From: Candidatus Opimibacter skivensis
GTDB lineage: Bacteria; Bacteroidota; Bacteroidia; Chitinophagales; Saprospiraceae
Length of the DNA stretch: 64,000 nucleotides
Assembly (NCBI GenBank): GCA_016721905.1
Contig: JADKHH010000007.1
Location: 62,001 to 126,000, forward strand
Reading direction: 5' to 3'
Shown here: piece by piece, positions 42,119 to 51,709 of the stretch
How the letters are laid out: every line of letters starts with the position of its first letter
Numbering within the stretch: position 1 is the stretch's first letter
The notes under the pieces: model-generated
Databases searched by the model: none
What the model was told of the DNA's origin: nothing
Seen by the model: the letters and a program-made list of their open reading frames with translations, nothing else
Made by a program: the position numbers and the translations under genes

Positions 42119-44548
42119 ATGTATACCCATAGATTCAACATTTCATCATTATTGCTCATGGCAATAACGGTTTTTCTTTTTGGTTGCAATCCATCACAAC
42201 CAAAAACTGAAAACACCGATCAAACTCAATCTGGTTTTAAAGGCGATATCCAACTGGATGTCCGTGATTCCAAAGCCGACTGGGCCCCATATACTCGAAA
42301 AAAAGCTCCTGAAGGTTCGCCCAACATCCTATTCATCCTCTATGATGATACTGGTCTTGCTGCCTGGTCGCCTTATGGCGGGGGTATCAATATGCCAACG
42401 ATGGATAAGCTTGCCGCAGACGGTCTGACTTACACACAGTGGCATACAGTGGCCCTTTGTTCACCTACAAGGTCATGTCTGAACACAGGACGAAACCATA
42501 ACCTCAATGGTATGGGTGCGATCACCGAAGGCTCAAATGGTTTTCCGGGCTATAGCTGCCAGCTACCTGCTCAAGCCGTCACCATGGCACAAATCCTGAA
42601 TGACAACGGCTGGAGTACTTTCTGGCTTGGCAAGAATCATAATGTGCCTGAAACCGATCTCTCCGCTGGTGGCAATAAAAGTCAATGGCCCCTGCAACAG
42701 GGTTACGATCGTTTCTATGGGTTCATCGGTGGTGAAACAAATCAATTCTATCCGGACCTGACTGAAGACAATCATGCCATCGAACAACCTTACGGCCCTG
42801 AGAAAGGATATCACCTTTCAAAAGACCTTGCTGACCAGGCCATCAAGATGATTGGTGATCAAAAATCCGCGAATCCATCCAAACCCTGGTATATGTGGTA
42901 CTGTCCGGGAGCAAACCATGCCCCGCATCAGGCTCCTAAAGACTTCATCGCCAAATACAAAGGCAAATTTGATGCAGGCTATGACGCTTATCGCAAATGG
43001 GTATTGCCTCGCATGATTGAGAAAGGTATCGTACCAAAGGATACGAAGCTCACAGATTTCAACCCTATGCCGGAGGACCAGGCAGCTCCTGGTGATTTTG
43101 TACGGCCATGGGAGAGCCTTTCAGCAGAAGAAAAGAAACTCTTCTCCCGCCTGTGTGAAGTCTATGCTGCATTTTCTGAATATACCGATGTGCAGATTGG
43201 CCGCATCATTGATTACCTCAAGCAAACCGGCCAATATGAAAATACCATCATCATGTATGCGGCTGATAACGGAGCCTCAGGAGAAGGCAGTCCCAATGGA
43301 TCTGTGAATGAGAATAAATTTTTCAATGGCTTCCCGGATGATCTGGCGGAGAATATGAAATTGATTAATGAATTGGGTGGTCCGGATACCTATGAGCATT
43401 ATCCGACAGGATGGGCTGCTGCATTGTCTACGCCTTTTAAAATGTTCAAGCGTTATTCCAATTATGCAGGCGGGACTGAATGCCCTTTGGTCATTTCATG
43501 GCCTAAAGGCATAAAGGCCCGTGGTGAAGTTCGTAACCAATATCACCATGCGGTGGATATCGTTCCTACCATACTTGAAATATGCGGGTTGGAAATGCCA
43601 AAAGTATACAGAGGTGTTGAGCAGTATCCGCTGTCAGGTGTTTCGATGAAATACAGCTTTGATGCCAAACCTGATGACCCTACCCAAAAACATGTGCAGT
43701 ATTACACGATGCTGGGTACACGTGCCATCTGGCAGGATGGCTGGAAAGCAGTTGCTGTCCATGCCCCGCTTACAAGCAAAGGCCACTTTGATGAGGATAA
43801 ATGGGAATTGTACCATGTGGATGTGGACCGCTCAGAGTCTAATGATCTTGCTAAAGAAAATCCTGAAAAACTCGAAGCGTTAAAGAAGCTGTATGATGAG
43901 GAAGCCAGAAAAAATTTCGCTTATCCGCTGGACGACCGTTCGGCTACCGAAATCCTGAATATTGAGCGCCCAACTGAGGAATTGCCAAAAGATATCTATG
44001 CCTACTATCCACACACCAGTGCTGTGCCTGAAGCGGTAGCCGTAAGCATCAGAGGTAAATCTTACAAGATTGTTTCCAATGTGGAGATAACGGATGCCAA
44101 TGCATCCGGAGTCATTTTTGCACATGGCTCACGTTTTGGCGGCCATAGCTTATTTATCAAGGACCATAAATTATACTACGTATATAATTTCCTTGGCATC
44201 ACGGAGCAGCAATTAGTTTCCGCTGCCATCAAACCGGGCAAATATACCTTTGGTATGGAGTTTACAAAAGAGAAAGCCGGTGAACATGGAGAATCTATGG
44301 GAACCGCAAAATTGTATATCAATGACAAGGAAGTAGCCAAAGGTCCAATGACTGCACAAGTAGGGAAGTTTACCCTTGTTGGTGATGGTCTGTGTGTTGG
44401 TTACGACAGTGGAGATCCCGTGAGCAAACAATACGCATCGCCCGGCGAATTTAAAGGGGGGAATATTTCGTTTGTAAAAGTCAGCACTGGCAAAGAACAA
44501 TACCTTGATCTGGAAAAGGAAGCTGCAAGAGCTTTCCGCACGGAGTGA
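42119..44548 (+). CDS. arylsulfatase 2, lipoprotein
   Basis: An 809-residue sulfatase related to sulfatase 1 along its length. The N-terminus SLLLMAITVFLFGCNPSQ is a lipoprotein signal, so it should be membrane-anchored, unlike sulfatase 1. Metal site LYDDTGLAAWS, maturation motif CSPTR (Cys114 to Arg118, in ALCSPTRSCLNTGRNHN) and AADNGASGEGSPNG are present. The C-terminal beta domain begins near SIRGKSYKIVSNVEI. The substrate is a sulfate ester; which one is not readable. The next gene is the NarL-type regulator, beyond a terminator and a TGTAG palindrome. Confidence 0.95.
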   Translation: MYTHRFNISSLLLMAITVFLFGCNPSQPKTENTDQTQSGFKGDIQLDVRDSKADWAPYTRKKAPEGSPNILFILYDDTGLAAWSPYGGGINMPTMDKLAADGLTYTQWHTVALCSPTRSCLNTGRNHNLNGMGAITEGSNGFPGYSCQLPAQAVTMAQILNDNGWSTFWLGKNHNVPETDLSAGGNKSQWPLQQGYDRFYGFIGGETNQFYPDLTEDNHAIEQPYGPEKGYHLSKDLADQAIKMIGDQKSANPSKPWYMWYCPGANHAPHQAPKDFIAKYKGKFDAGYDAYRKWVLPRMIEKGIVPKDTKLTDFNPMPEDQAAPGDFVRPWESLSAEEKKLFSRLCEVYAAFSEYTDVQIGRIIDYLKQTGQYENTIIMYAADNGASGEGSPNGSVNENKFFNGFPDDLAENMKLINELGGPDTYEHYPTGWAAALSTPFKMFKRYSNYAGGTECPLVISWPKGIKARGEVRNQYHHAVDIVPTILEICGLEMPKVYRGVEQYPLSGVSMKYSFDAKPDDPTQKHVQYYTMLGTRAIWQDGWKAVAVHAPLTSKGHFDEDKWELYHVDVDRSESNDLAKENPEKLEALKKLYDEEARKNFAYPLDDRSATEILNIERPTEELPKDIYAYYPHTSAVPEAVAVSIRGKSYKIVSNVEITDANASGVIFAHGSRFGGHSLFIKDHKLYYVYNFLGITEQQLVSAAIKPGKYTFGMEFTKEKAGEHGESMGTAKLYINDKEVAKGPMTAQVGKFTLVGDGLCVGYDSGDPVSKQYASPGEFKGGNISFVKVSTGKEQYLDLEKEAARAFRTE

Positions 44549-44568
44549 GCTAATAATTTCTAAAATTA

Positions 44569-44608
44569 AAATTAAGAGGCTGCCTTTCATGAGGTGGCCT
44601 TTTTTTTT
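44569..44608 (+). terminator. rho-independent terminator after arylsulfatase 2
   Basis: GGCTGCCT-TTCATG-AGGTGGCC forms an 8-bp stem with two G-T pairs, followed by an eight- to nine-T run. Confidence 0.75.
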
Positions 44609-44623
44609 GATAAACCCTTACCT

Positions 44624-44641
44624 TGTAGTATCCATTCTACA
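44624..44641. promoter_or_regulatory. TGTAG-N8-CTACA palindrome, site 2
   Basis: TGTAGTATCCATTCTACA, extended by one pair to TTGTAG...CTACAA, lies 73 bp upstream of the response regulator start. It could be an autoregulatory site. Confidence 0.65.
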
Positions 44642-44714
44642 AGACTAAAGCCTCATGAAGATCAAGGGAAGCCTAACTTTACCATTGCAACCTAACGATT
44701 CAGTTCAAAAGCAA

Positions 44715-45353
44715 ATGTCATCTCCTCACATTCTTATCGCTGATGATCATGCCGTGATTCGCACAGGCCTGAAATACCTGCTGGCTCGTCATTTCAAAGA
44801 TGTCGTCACCGGAGAGGCCGATGCCTGCTCTACCCTCACCTCATGCCTTGAGAAGGAAAGCTATACACACCTTATCCTGGATATGCAGCTTGGCGACTGC
44901 AACAGCCTGGAACGTATCCCGGAAATCCTGTCCAGCCATCCCGACATACTGGTGATGGTGTATACGATGAGTCCTGAGGCGATCTATGGTAAAAGACTCC
45001 TCCAGATGGGGGTATTGAGTTTCCTGAGTAAAGAGGAAGAGGAAGAAACGCTCATCCATGCCCTGACTCTTTTTCTACAAGGTCGCCCTTATGTCAGCGA
45101 GGCACTCAGATCTGCCATAGAGCAGGAGCAAGGCCGCACTGGCCAATCCGCCAATCCTTTTGATGAATTATCAGAACGGGAAATGGCGGTCCTCCGCTTT
45201 CTGCTGCAGGGGTTGCGCGTCAAGGAAATCGCCAACCGGCTTGAACTCAAGATGAGTACCGTGGCGACCTATAAAGTGCGGATTTTCGAAAAATTAAATG
45301 TAAATAATGTAGCAGATATGCATCGTTTGGCAGATGTTTATCATCTTGGCTGA
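44715..45353 (+). CDS. NarL/FixJ-type response regulator
   Basis: A 212-residue regulator. The receiver domain begins PHILIADDHAVIRTGLKYLL, with the acidic pair Asp10/Asp11, the phosphorylation site Asp56 in LILDMQLGD, and a Lys in SFLSKEEEEE. The LuxR-type helix-turn-helix LSEREMAVLRFLLQGLRVKE follows and ends IFEKLNVNNVADM. I place the start at 44715, the Met next to the receiver strand; the frame extends to 44655. The kinase gene begins 2 bp after its stop, so they form an operon. The TGTAG palindrome upstream and three more nearby may be its operators. Confidence 0.92.
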   Translation: MSSPHILIADDHAVIRTGLKYLLARHFKDVVTGEADACSTLTSCLEKESYTHLILDMQLGDCNSLERIPEILSSHPDILVMVYTMSPEAIYGKRLLQMGVLSFLSKEEEEETLIHALTLFLQGRPYVSEALRSAIEQEQGRTGQSANPFDELSEREMAVLRFLLQGLRVKEIANRLELKMSTVATYKVRIFEKLNVNNVADMHRLADVYHLG

Positions 45354-45355
45354 TC

Positions 45356-46051
45356 ATGCTTCGCTCCATTAGCCACCTGGTGTCCCAAATAACCCTGTTA
45401 TTGGCTTTCACCATTTGTACCTCCGGATTGCTCAACGGGCAAACCGGGTATCATGTGGAGCACTATACCTCCAAACGCGGGTTGCCTCAAAATTCTGTAA
45501 GGGGGCTTGCCTTTGATCAGCATGGGTTTCTCTGGCTCGCTACCGAAGGAGGAATCGCTCGCTTTGATGGCCAGGAATTTGTCCTCATGGGTAAAGGCGA
45601 TCATCCAGGAATCGTCAATCAACGTTTCACACATCTTATTCAGTACAGTAATACCAGCATGCTGTTTATCGATCACCTCAATGGCATGTATGTTCAGCAA
45701 AACGATCGGTTTTCCACGCTCCGTGAACCTGATGCCAATTATACCAACCTCATCAGAGTACTGGGCAGCCTTCCAGCGCCTGACTTTATCACACAGGATT
45801 CATTCTTTCAGGAAGAAGTCACACGTGCGAAAAACACTTCACAACTCACCATCATCGTCCTGCCGCTTGATGCTGACAAGGTAGTTGGTCGTAAGCGACC
45901 GAATAGTATTCTGGATCTAAAAACAACAAAGGAAGATCCTGAGTCCCGGACGCACCATAAGAGACCAATTTGCACGCCTTGGCAAAACACTTTTAAAAAT
46001 CGATTCCAGGGACGAGCTATTAATACTTCATACGGATGGAAAACCATTTGA
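45356..46051 (+). pseudogene. propeller sensor kinase, N-terminal part before a frameshift
   Basis: This is the start of one gene that continues in another frame to 48479. It has a signal peptide (about 1-29, ending LLNGQ) and the first propeller blades (YTSKRGLPQNSVRGLAFDQH, FLWLATEGGIARFDGQEF). True homology seems to end near 45920. From 45921 the coding signal moves to the frame of the next entry (KILSPGRTIRDQFARLGKTL, then IDSRDELLILHTDG), and the tail of this frame to 46051 is out of frame. A run of five A at 45919-45923 is the likely site; dropping one A joins the two parts into one gene of about 1040 residues. It is either a recent mutation or a sequencing error. Confidence 0.8.
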
Positions 46052-46193
46052 GCAATGTGCCCTGATCAACGATGACGGAACAGCCTGGAAAGGATCGTTA
46101 AAAGGCGTCAGGTTCTTTAGCCAGTTTCCCTTTGAAGATGTATTTATCAGCGATGGCAAAAATCTATATAGCCTTGTACAAGGCCAAAACCGA

Positions 46194-48479
46194 TTGACAT
46201 ATATCGTTCGTCCAGTGCTGGATCTCCTTCCTGATAACTGCACGATCAACGCTATTGCCTATCGAAAAGCAGATGATGTCCTGGTCGTGGGTACGGACTC
46301 GCGGGGAGTATACATGTACCATCGTAAAAATCTAACCACTTATATTCCATCCGTCGAGGGTACATTAAGAAATGACGCTTACTATGCTCAATGCTTATTG
46401 GACTCTACTACCTTGCTGACAGGCAATAGCCTGATACTGGATACTAAAACCTTTTCTGTACAAGCGTCCTTACCCAAAAAAATAAATGATATCCTGCTGG
46501 CTACAGACCTCCAGGGCCAGGTTTACTATACAAAGGATATAAGGCTGATCAAGTATAATCCGCTCACAGGAAAAGAAATCATCATACATCAGGAAGCAGC
46601 CTTTGTTGCACACTGTATTACCCTGCTGGATAGCACCATCTGGGTAGGAAGCAACATCGGAGTAGGCAAGGTCATCAGGGACTCCATTCAATGGGTGCAT
46701 AAAACCACGTTTAAAAGCAGCCAATATGGCATCAAAACCATATGCAAGGATCATGAAGGAAATTTATGGCTCGGCTCTTATTTCCAATTGTACCGACTCA
46801 ACATGTCGACATCAAAGCTTGATTCATTTCCCGCGTTGACCAACGCCGATATCCGTGATATCACCCTGATCCGGAATAAAATATTTATCGGTACGTACGG
46901 TAACGGGTACTACGTATTTCACGATGATAAACTAACCCCCATGCCTAAGGGGCGAAAAAATGAACTCTCCAATACCCATACCTTTATTGATGACCGGGAT
47001 GGGTATCTATGGATGTCTACAAACCGCGGCTTGTACAAGACGCATCTGGATGCTGTGGATGCCTTTCTGCAGGATACCACACTGCAGCTTGACTATTACG
47101 CATACCTGGAAGAAGATGGCATTATCAATACGGAATTTAATGGAGGTTGTTCGCCCACACACCTGTTACTTCCGGATGGGCGATACTCTCTGCCATCACT
47201 TGAAGGTCTGGTTGTGTTTAATCCGAGATATACTCCCCATTACTTTCCCAAGGATTCTGTAGTCATCGAATATGTGGAGATCGATGGACAAAGGTACCGA
47301 CCTGAAAACCTGGATGCCATTGCAGCTAACCATTCAAACATCAGAGTTTATTATGCCAGTGCGTGGTGGAACAGGCCCACCAACCAATATGTGTATCTCG
47401 GGATGGATGATCCTGACAAAAGCTATCGATTGAGTGATGTGAATCAATCGGCCTATTCCCTGGGTCACTTAAAGCCAGGCAACCATACCTTTTTGATACG
47501 CCGGCGATCTGGTTTTGGTGCTGATGACTATGTGTATTCAAAGCTTCATTTTACAGTAGAGGAACCATGGTATGCGCGAGGCTGGGCGATTAGTCTGTTT
47601 TTCCTGGGATTGTTCATGCTGACCTGGGGCACCTCTGTCCTGTATACCAGATCCATCCGCCAAAGAAATATCCTGTTGCGGAGAAAAGTGGACGAACAAA
47701 CAAAAGAGCTGCTTGCATCAAATGTCCAGCTCGAAGAAAACGTGAACAAGCTGGCCAAAACAGAAATCCATCTTCGTAAAAACATCAAGGTCCGTGACCG
47801 GTTGATTTCGATCATCACCCATGATATCCTCACCCCATTGCGGTTTATCGGCCAGATCGCCAGACTGGGTACTGAAGAAAAACCAACGGATGCGGGTCTT
47901 ACCAAACGTGCCTTGACCGATGTACAAAATGCGGTACATAAACTTTTCCACAGCACTCAAAATCTTCTGCACTGGGTCACCTACCATCAGGAATCATTCA
48001 AGACCACCACCATCAATTGTTCACCCTTCGCGCTTGTCGAACAACTCATCGAGGATTTCAGTGAGATGAGCCGCTTCCAGGGCAATGTGCTGATCAATGA
48101 TGTACCGGAGGATGATGTGATCCTCACCGATCCGCGTATCCTGACGATCATCCTGCACAACCTTTTGTCCAATGCGATCAAATACACACAGCATGGAGAG
48201 ATCACTGTGCGCTCCAGGATAGAACACCAATGGTATATCCTGGAAGTAAGTGACACCGGCCGCGGCATGACTGCTGCACAGCTGGAAGCAGTACATGATG
48301 GAACTACCCGACATGGTGAAATTTCAGTAGAGGATCTGACGGCCGGAAATGGAATTGGCCTTTCGCTGGTAGCAGATCTTGTGCAAGCGCTTCATGGCCG
48401 CTGGGATATTGACAGTCCCGAAGGGAATGGAGTGTGTGTCCGGATATTCATTTCCCTTGACTCTGCTCCGAAAGTGTAG
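46194..48479 (+). CDS. propeller sensor histidine kinase, part after the frameshift
   Basis: The reading frame is open from about 45921; the first ATG is at 46194. It holds further propeller blades (DHEGNLWLGSYFQLYRL, DDRDGYLWMSTNRGLY), the Y_Y_Y domain with a last strand DYVYSKLHFTVEEPWYARG, a membrane helix (ISLFFLGLFMLTWGTSVLY), a coiled coil, and a kinase core. The phosphoacceptor is His543 in IITHDILTPLRFIGQ. ATP-binding motifs are ILHNLLSNAIKYTQ, VSDTGRGM and GNGIGLSLV. It senses a periplasmic signal and should phosphorylate the regulator encoded directly upstream. The TAG stop is part of TGTAG palindrome site 3. Confidence 0.9.
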   Translation: MTYIVRPVLDLLPDNCTINAIAYRKADDVLVVGTDSRGVYMYHRKNLTTYIPSVEGTLRNDAYYAQCLLDSTTLLTGNSLILDTKTFSVQASLPKKINDILLATDLQGQVYYTKDIRLIKYNPLTGKEIIIHQEAAFVAHCITLLDSTIWVGSNIGVGKVIRDSIQWVHKTTFKSSQYGIKTICKDHEGNLWLGSYFQLYRLNMSTSKLDSFPALTNADIRDITLIRNKIFIGTYGNGYYVFHDDKLTPMPKGRKNELSNTHTFIDDRDGYLWMSTNRGLYKTHLDAVDAFLQDTTLQLDYYAYLEEDGIINTEFNGGCSPTHLLLPDGRYSLPSLEGLVVFNPRYTPHYFPKDSVVIEYVEIDGQRYRPENLDAIAANHSNIRVYYASAWWNRPTNQYVYLGMDDPDKSYRLSDVNQSAYSLGHLKPGNHTFLIRRRSGFGADDYVYSKLHFTVEEPWYARGWAISLFFLGLFMLTWGTSVLYTRSIRQRNILLRRKVDEQTKELLASNVQLEENVNKLAKTEIHLRKNIKVRDRLISIITHDILTPLRFIGQIARLGTEEKPTDAGLTKRALTDVQNAVHKLFHSTQNLLHWVTYHQESFKTTTINCSPFALVEQLIEDFSEMSRFQGNVLINDVPEDDVILTDPRILTIILHNLLSNAIKYTQHGEITVRSRIEHQWYILEVSDTGRGMTAAQLEAVHDGTTRHGEISVEDLTAGNGIGLSLVADLVQALHGRWDIDSPEGNGVCVRIFISLDSAPKV

Positions 48480-48492
48480 AACCAATTCTACG
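48475..48492. promoter_or_regulatory. TGTAG-N8-CTAC palindrome, site 3
   Basis: TGTAGAACCAATTCTACG overlaps the kinase stop codon and lies 70 bp before the outer-membrane protein gene. The core is the same as at site 4; only the last base breaks the symmetry. Confidence 0.65.
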
Positions 48493-48561
48493 AACGCCAA
48501 TGCTTGCCTATGCTGATCTTTAGGGTTTTAGTCTACAGTGCCTGCTCAATAAATCAACCTC

Positions 48562-49380
48562 ATGAAAAACACTATTTCCTGCCTTTCACTTATCCTTTTT
48601 GCCTTATTCTTTTCACTGACCACCCATTCCCTGAAAGCACAGGAAGCAACTGCTCCACCTGCCGCCTCAGCTGAAGAACTGGCCAAGAAACTAGCCAATC
48701 CTATTGCTAACCTCATCAGCGTGCCTATACAAAGCAACTGGGATGTAGGGATAGGCGCATTCAATGGCTCAAAGCTCGTTGTCAATGTACAACCTGTCAT
48801 TCCAATCACCTTGTCCCCAAAACTTAATCTCATCACGCGTTGGATACTCCCTATCGTGTCTCAATTTGATATCACCGGGGAGGACACCCAACAAGGTGGT
48901 TTAGGTGATGCTGTGATCACTGGATTTCTTAGTCCTTCGCAAAGTTCACTCACATGGGGTGTCGGTCCTGCTATCCTGGTCCCTACCGCAACCGAGGCTG
49001 TACTTGGAGGTGAAAAATTTGGTATTGGTCCAAGTGTGGTCGTCCTGAAACAATCTGGTCCCTGGACCTATGGCGCGCTCGCAAATCATTTGTTTACCGT
49101 GTCAGGGAATGAAGAACGTGATGATGTCAATGCCTCCTTTTTCAATCCTTTCGCCTCCTACAACTGGAAAAGTGGAGCGGGCATCACGGCTACACTTGAA
49201 TATACACAGGACTGGGAACATGATATAAGTGTTGTCGTCGCCCATGCCATGGTGAGTGGTGTGACTAAATTTGGTGGACAGACTGTTAGCTTAGCTATTG
49301 GCCCGCGGATTCATTTTGCGCCGGATAATCATGCCGCATATGGACTTCGTGCAGCGATCACGATGGTATTTCCTAAATAA
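48562..49380 (+). CDS. outer-membrane protein of the 'neuromedin U'-annotated transporter family
   Basis: A 272-residue protein with a signal peptide (1-26, ending LKAQ). The family signature is very clear: LAKKLANPIANLISVPIQSN, VQPVIPITLSPKLNLITRWI, LVPTATEAVLGGEKFGIGPS, and GPWTYGALANHLF. Databases label such proteins 'neuromedin U' or putative transporter, although they have no relation to the animal hormone. It is a predicted outer-membrane barrel and may bring the sulfatase or amidohydrolase substrates across. The amidohydrolase gene follows 21 bp downstream. Confidence 0.85.
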   Translation: MKNTISCLSLILFALFFSLTTHSLKAQEATAPPAASAEELAKKLANPIANLISVPIQSNWDVGIGAFNGSKLVVNVQPVIPITLSPKLNLITRWILPIVSQFDITGEDTQQGGLGDAVITGFLSPSQSSLTWGVGPAILVPTATEAVLGGEKFGIGPSVVVLKQSGPWTYGALANHLFTVSGNEERDDVNASFFNPFASYNWKSGAGITATLEYTQDWEHDISVVVAHAMVSGVTKFGGQTVSLAIGPRIHFAPDNHAAYGLRAAITMVFPK

Positions 49381-49401
49381 TTAAAGTCTTAAATCCCTAT
49401 T

Positions 49402-51129
49402 ATGAAATCCGCAAATCAACTACTTGTTCTTTTTTGTGCATTGACAATAATCTCTTGCAACACGAGTGTAAAAGAGTCTGTATCTGCTGACAAAGCTGAT
49501 GCTATTTACTTTGGGGGCGATATCATCACCATGGAAGGAGACAGTGCGACTTATGCAGAAGCTGTTGCTGTCCGGGATGGTAAAATTGTTTACGTTGGCA
49601 TGAAAGCTGACGCAGAAAAAATGAAAGGTGACAGCACGGTGATGAATGACCTGCAGGGTAAAACCTTGCTTCCAGGATTTATTGATCCCCATAGCCACTT
49701 TATGTTTTCGCTAGCAATGACCACGCAGGCCAATTGCTTTGCACCTCCAGTGGGACCGGCAAAAGATCCGGATGGCATCGTATCAGCACTCAAAGAATTG
49801 AAAGCGAAGAAAAACATCCCTTCTGGTGAACTCATCGTAGGGTATGGCTATGATGAAAATCAAATGCCCAATGGCAGATTACTCAACCGCGATGATCTTG
49901 ATAAAGTATCAACTGAGCATCCAGTGATGGTCATACATGTTTCAGGGCATGGTTGCGTATTGAATACAGCAGGCCTGAAAAAATTCGGGATCAGCGCGAA
50001 TACTATAACTCCTGCCGGTGGGATTATCGTGCGTAAACCTGGGACAAATGAACCTTATGAGCTTATCATGGAGACCGCCTATCTCCCTGTCTTTTCGAAT
50101 CTTCCACATCCAAAGCCGGAGGAGCTCATGCAACAACTCAGAGATGGGCAAAAATTTTATGCTGAAGCGGGTGTTACAACTGCTCAAGAAGGTTCTACCC
50201 ATAAAGCTGATGTTGGTCTATTGATTGATGCAGCAAAACAAAACAACTTATTTATTGATGTGGTTTCCTATCCTTTCATCCTTGAGGCTCAAAGTATTCT
50301 TAAAGATTATCCTTTCGCTCAGTACAGTTCATACAGCAATCATTTCAAGTTAGGCGGTGTAAAAATTGTGGCAGACGGATCGCCGCAAGGTAAAACTGCA
50401 TTCTTCACCACTCCATTTTTAACAGGCGGGCCCAGCGGAGAAAAAAACTGGAAAGGTGAGCCCACTTTTCCACAGGATTCAATGAATGCCTGGTTGACAT
50501 GGCTCTACAAAGAAAAAATACAAGTTAATATTCATGCCAATGGCGACGCAGCCATGGACATGCTTATAGTGGCGCACGAATATGCGTGCAAGGAGTTAAA
50601 TCAGCCATTGGATGCTGATAGAAGAACGACTATTATCCATTCGCAGTTTGTCCGCAAAGATCAGTTGGAAAAATACAAAGCCTATAACATCATTCCATCC
50701 TTCTTTACGGAGCACACGTTTTACTTTGGCGACACCCATATCCAAAACCGTGGAATAGAGCAGGCGTCATTTTTGAGTCCTTCAAATTCTGCTTATAAAA
50801 TGGGCATACGTGCTACCAACCATACTGACTTTAATGTGCTCCCGATTGATCAGATGATGGTGATCTGGAGTGCTGTCAACAGAATCACACGAACTGGGGT
50901 CTTACTGGGTGCTGATGAAAGGGTCACGCCATACCAGGCATTACAAGCCATAACCATCCATGCTGCACATCAATATTTTGAAGAGAACAACAAAGGTTCA
51001 ATCACTAAAGGTAAAATGGCTGACCTGGTGATCCTCGATCAGAATCCACTGAAAGTAGATCCAATGAAAATCAAAGACATCACGGTGACAGAAACCATCA
51101 AAGGAGGCAAGTCCATCTACAAGAAATAA
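49402..51129 (+). CDS. amidohydrolase family 3 (YtcJ-like), lipoprotein
   Basis: A 575-residue metal-dependent hydrolase with a lipoprotein signal (LLVLFCALTIISCNTSVKE, Cys19). The urease-like barrel starts with GKTLLPGFIDPHSHFMFSLAM, with the metal-binding DxHSH; other motifs are HANGDAAMDMLI, TIIHSQFVRKDQLEKY, and the closing GSITKGKMADLVILDQNPLKV. YtcJ-like enzymes hydrolyse amides or related bonds; substrate unknown. It should sit outside the cytoplasm. It forms an operon with the outer-membrane protein gene 21 bp upstream and is followed by a strong terminator. Confidence 0.92.
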   Translation: MKSANQLLVLFCALTIISCNTSVKESVSADKADAIYFGGDIITMEGDSATYAEAVAVRDGKIVYVGMKADAEKMKGDSTVMNDLQGKTLLPGFIDPHSHFMFSLAMTTQANCFAPPVGPAKDPDGIVSALKELKAKKNIPSGELIVGYGYDENQMPNGRLLNRDDLDKVSTEHPVMVIHVSGHGCVLNTAGLKKFGISANTITPAGGIIVRKPGTNEPYELIMETAYLPVFSNLPHPKPEELMQQLRDGQKFYAEAGVTTAQEGSTHKADVGLLIDAAKQNNLFIDVVSYPFILEAQSILKDYPFAQYSSYSNHFKLGGVKIVADGSPQGKTAFFTTPFLTGGPSGEKNWKGEPTFPQDSMNAWLTWLYKEKIQVNIHANGDAAMDMLIVAHEYACKELNQPLDADRRTTIIHSQFVRKDQLEKYKAYNIIPSFFTEHTFYFGDTHIQNRGIEQASFLSPSNSAYKMGIRATNHTDFNVLPIDQMMVIWSAVNRITRTGVLLGADERVTPYQALQAITIHAAHQYFEENNKGSITKGKMADLVILDQNPLKVDPMKIKDITVTETIKGGKSIYKK

Positions 51130-51160
51130 TCATATTTGTTTTATGCATTTAATGGAAGAA

Positions 51161-51190
51161 AAGCCCTCACGTGAAATGAGGGCTTTTTTA
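51161..51190 (+). terminator. rho-independent terminator after the amidohydrolase
   Basis: AAGCCCTC-ACGTGAAAT-GAGGGCTT is a perfect 8-bp stem followed by TTTTT. Confidence 0.88.
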
Positions 51191-51212
51191 TTTAACCCCT
51201 ATCCCCAGCCAT

Positions 51213-51230
51213 TGTAGAACCAATTCTACA
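51213..51230. promoter_or_regulatory. TGTAG-N8-CTACA palindrome, site 4
   Basis: TGTAGAACCAATTCTACA is perfectly symmetric (7-bp arms around CCAA). It follows the amidohydrolase terminator and has no obvious gene just downstream. Confidence 0.6.
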
Positions 51231-51709
51231 CTTTCAGATAGATTGATCTTATGACCTTTACAGTATAGGATAGCTTCATCATTCTACCTGAGGCAAATCC
51301 CATCTCAAAAACCAATCCTTGAAATTTATCAATAGTCAAATACCGGATTCCCTCTCTCCTGCCCTGGCAACAAACAGGGCAGGGGAAAAGGAAACCAATC
51401 GTACTAAAAAAACTATTTACAACATTCAAATTCCCTTCAAAGCAAAATCAAATAAAACGCACCTTTCATGCAGCAATATCCGTTGCCTGGATGATGCAGC
51501 CCCTTATGTGAATTGAAATCAACCTCAACAGCCATCCCAGGAAACAATGTTCCTATCAGTATTTGAAGGCACAAGAGATGAATTTAACTACATTGCCTTC
51601 CAGGTATAATATTGAATTAGACAAAGTGACTGTGACATAAAAAAACAAACCCACATGCAAACCATTATACATACCTCATTGCCATGCATTCAAGCATCGT
51701 AATAAAAAG
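51231..51709. other. gene-free stretch downstream of palindrome site 4
   Basis: Only short frames occur and none resembles a protein family. The stretch starts with a candidate operator and ends at a bidirectional terminator, so a small RNA or a decayed gene is possible. I see no clear structure inside. Confidence 0.35.

Noticed and set aside
45921..46051. Programmed ribosomal frameshift in the propeller kinase
   Set aside because: There is no slippery heptamer with a downstream pseudoknot that I can see, and this gene family is not known for recoding; error or mutation is simpler.
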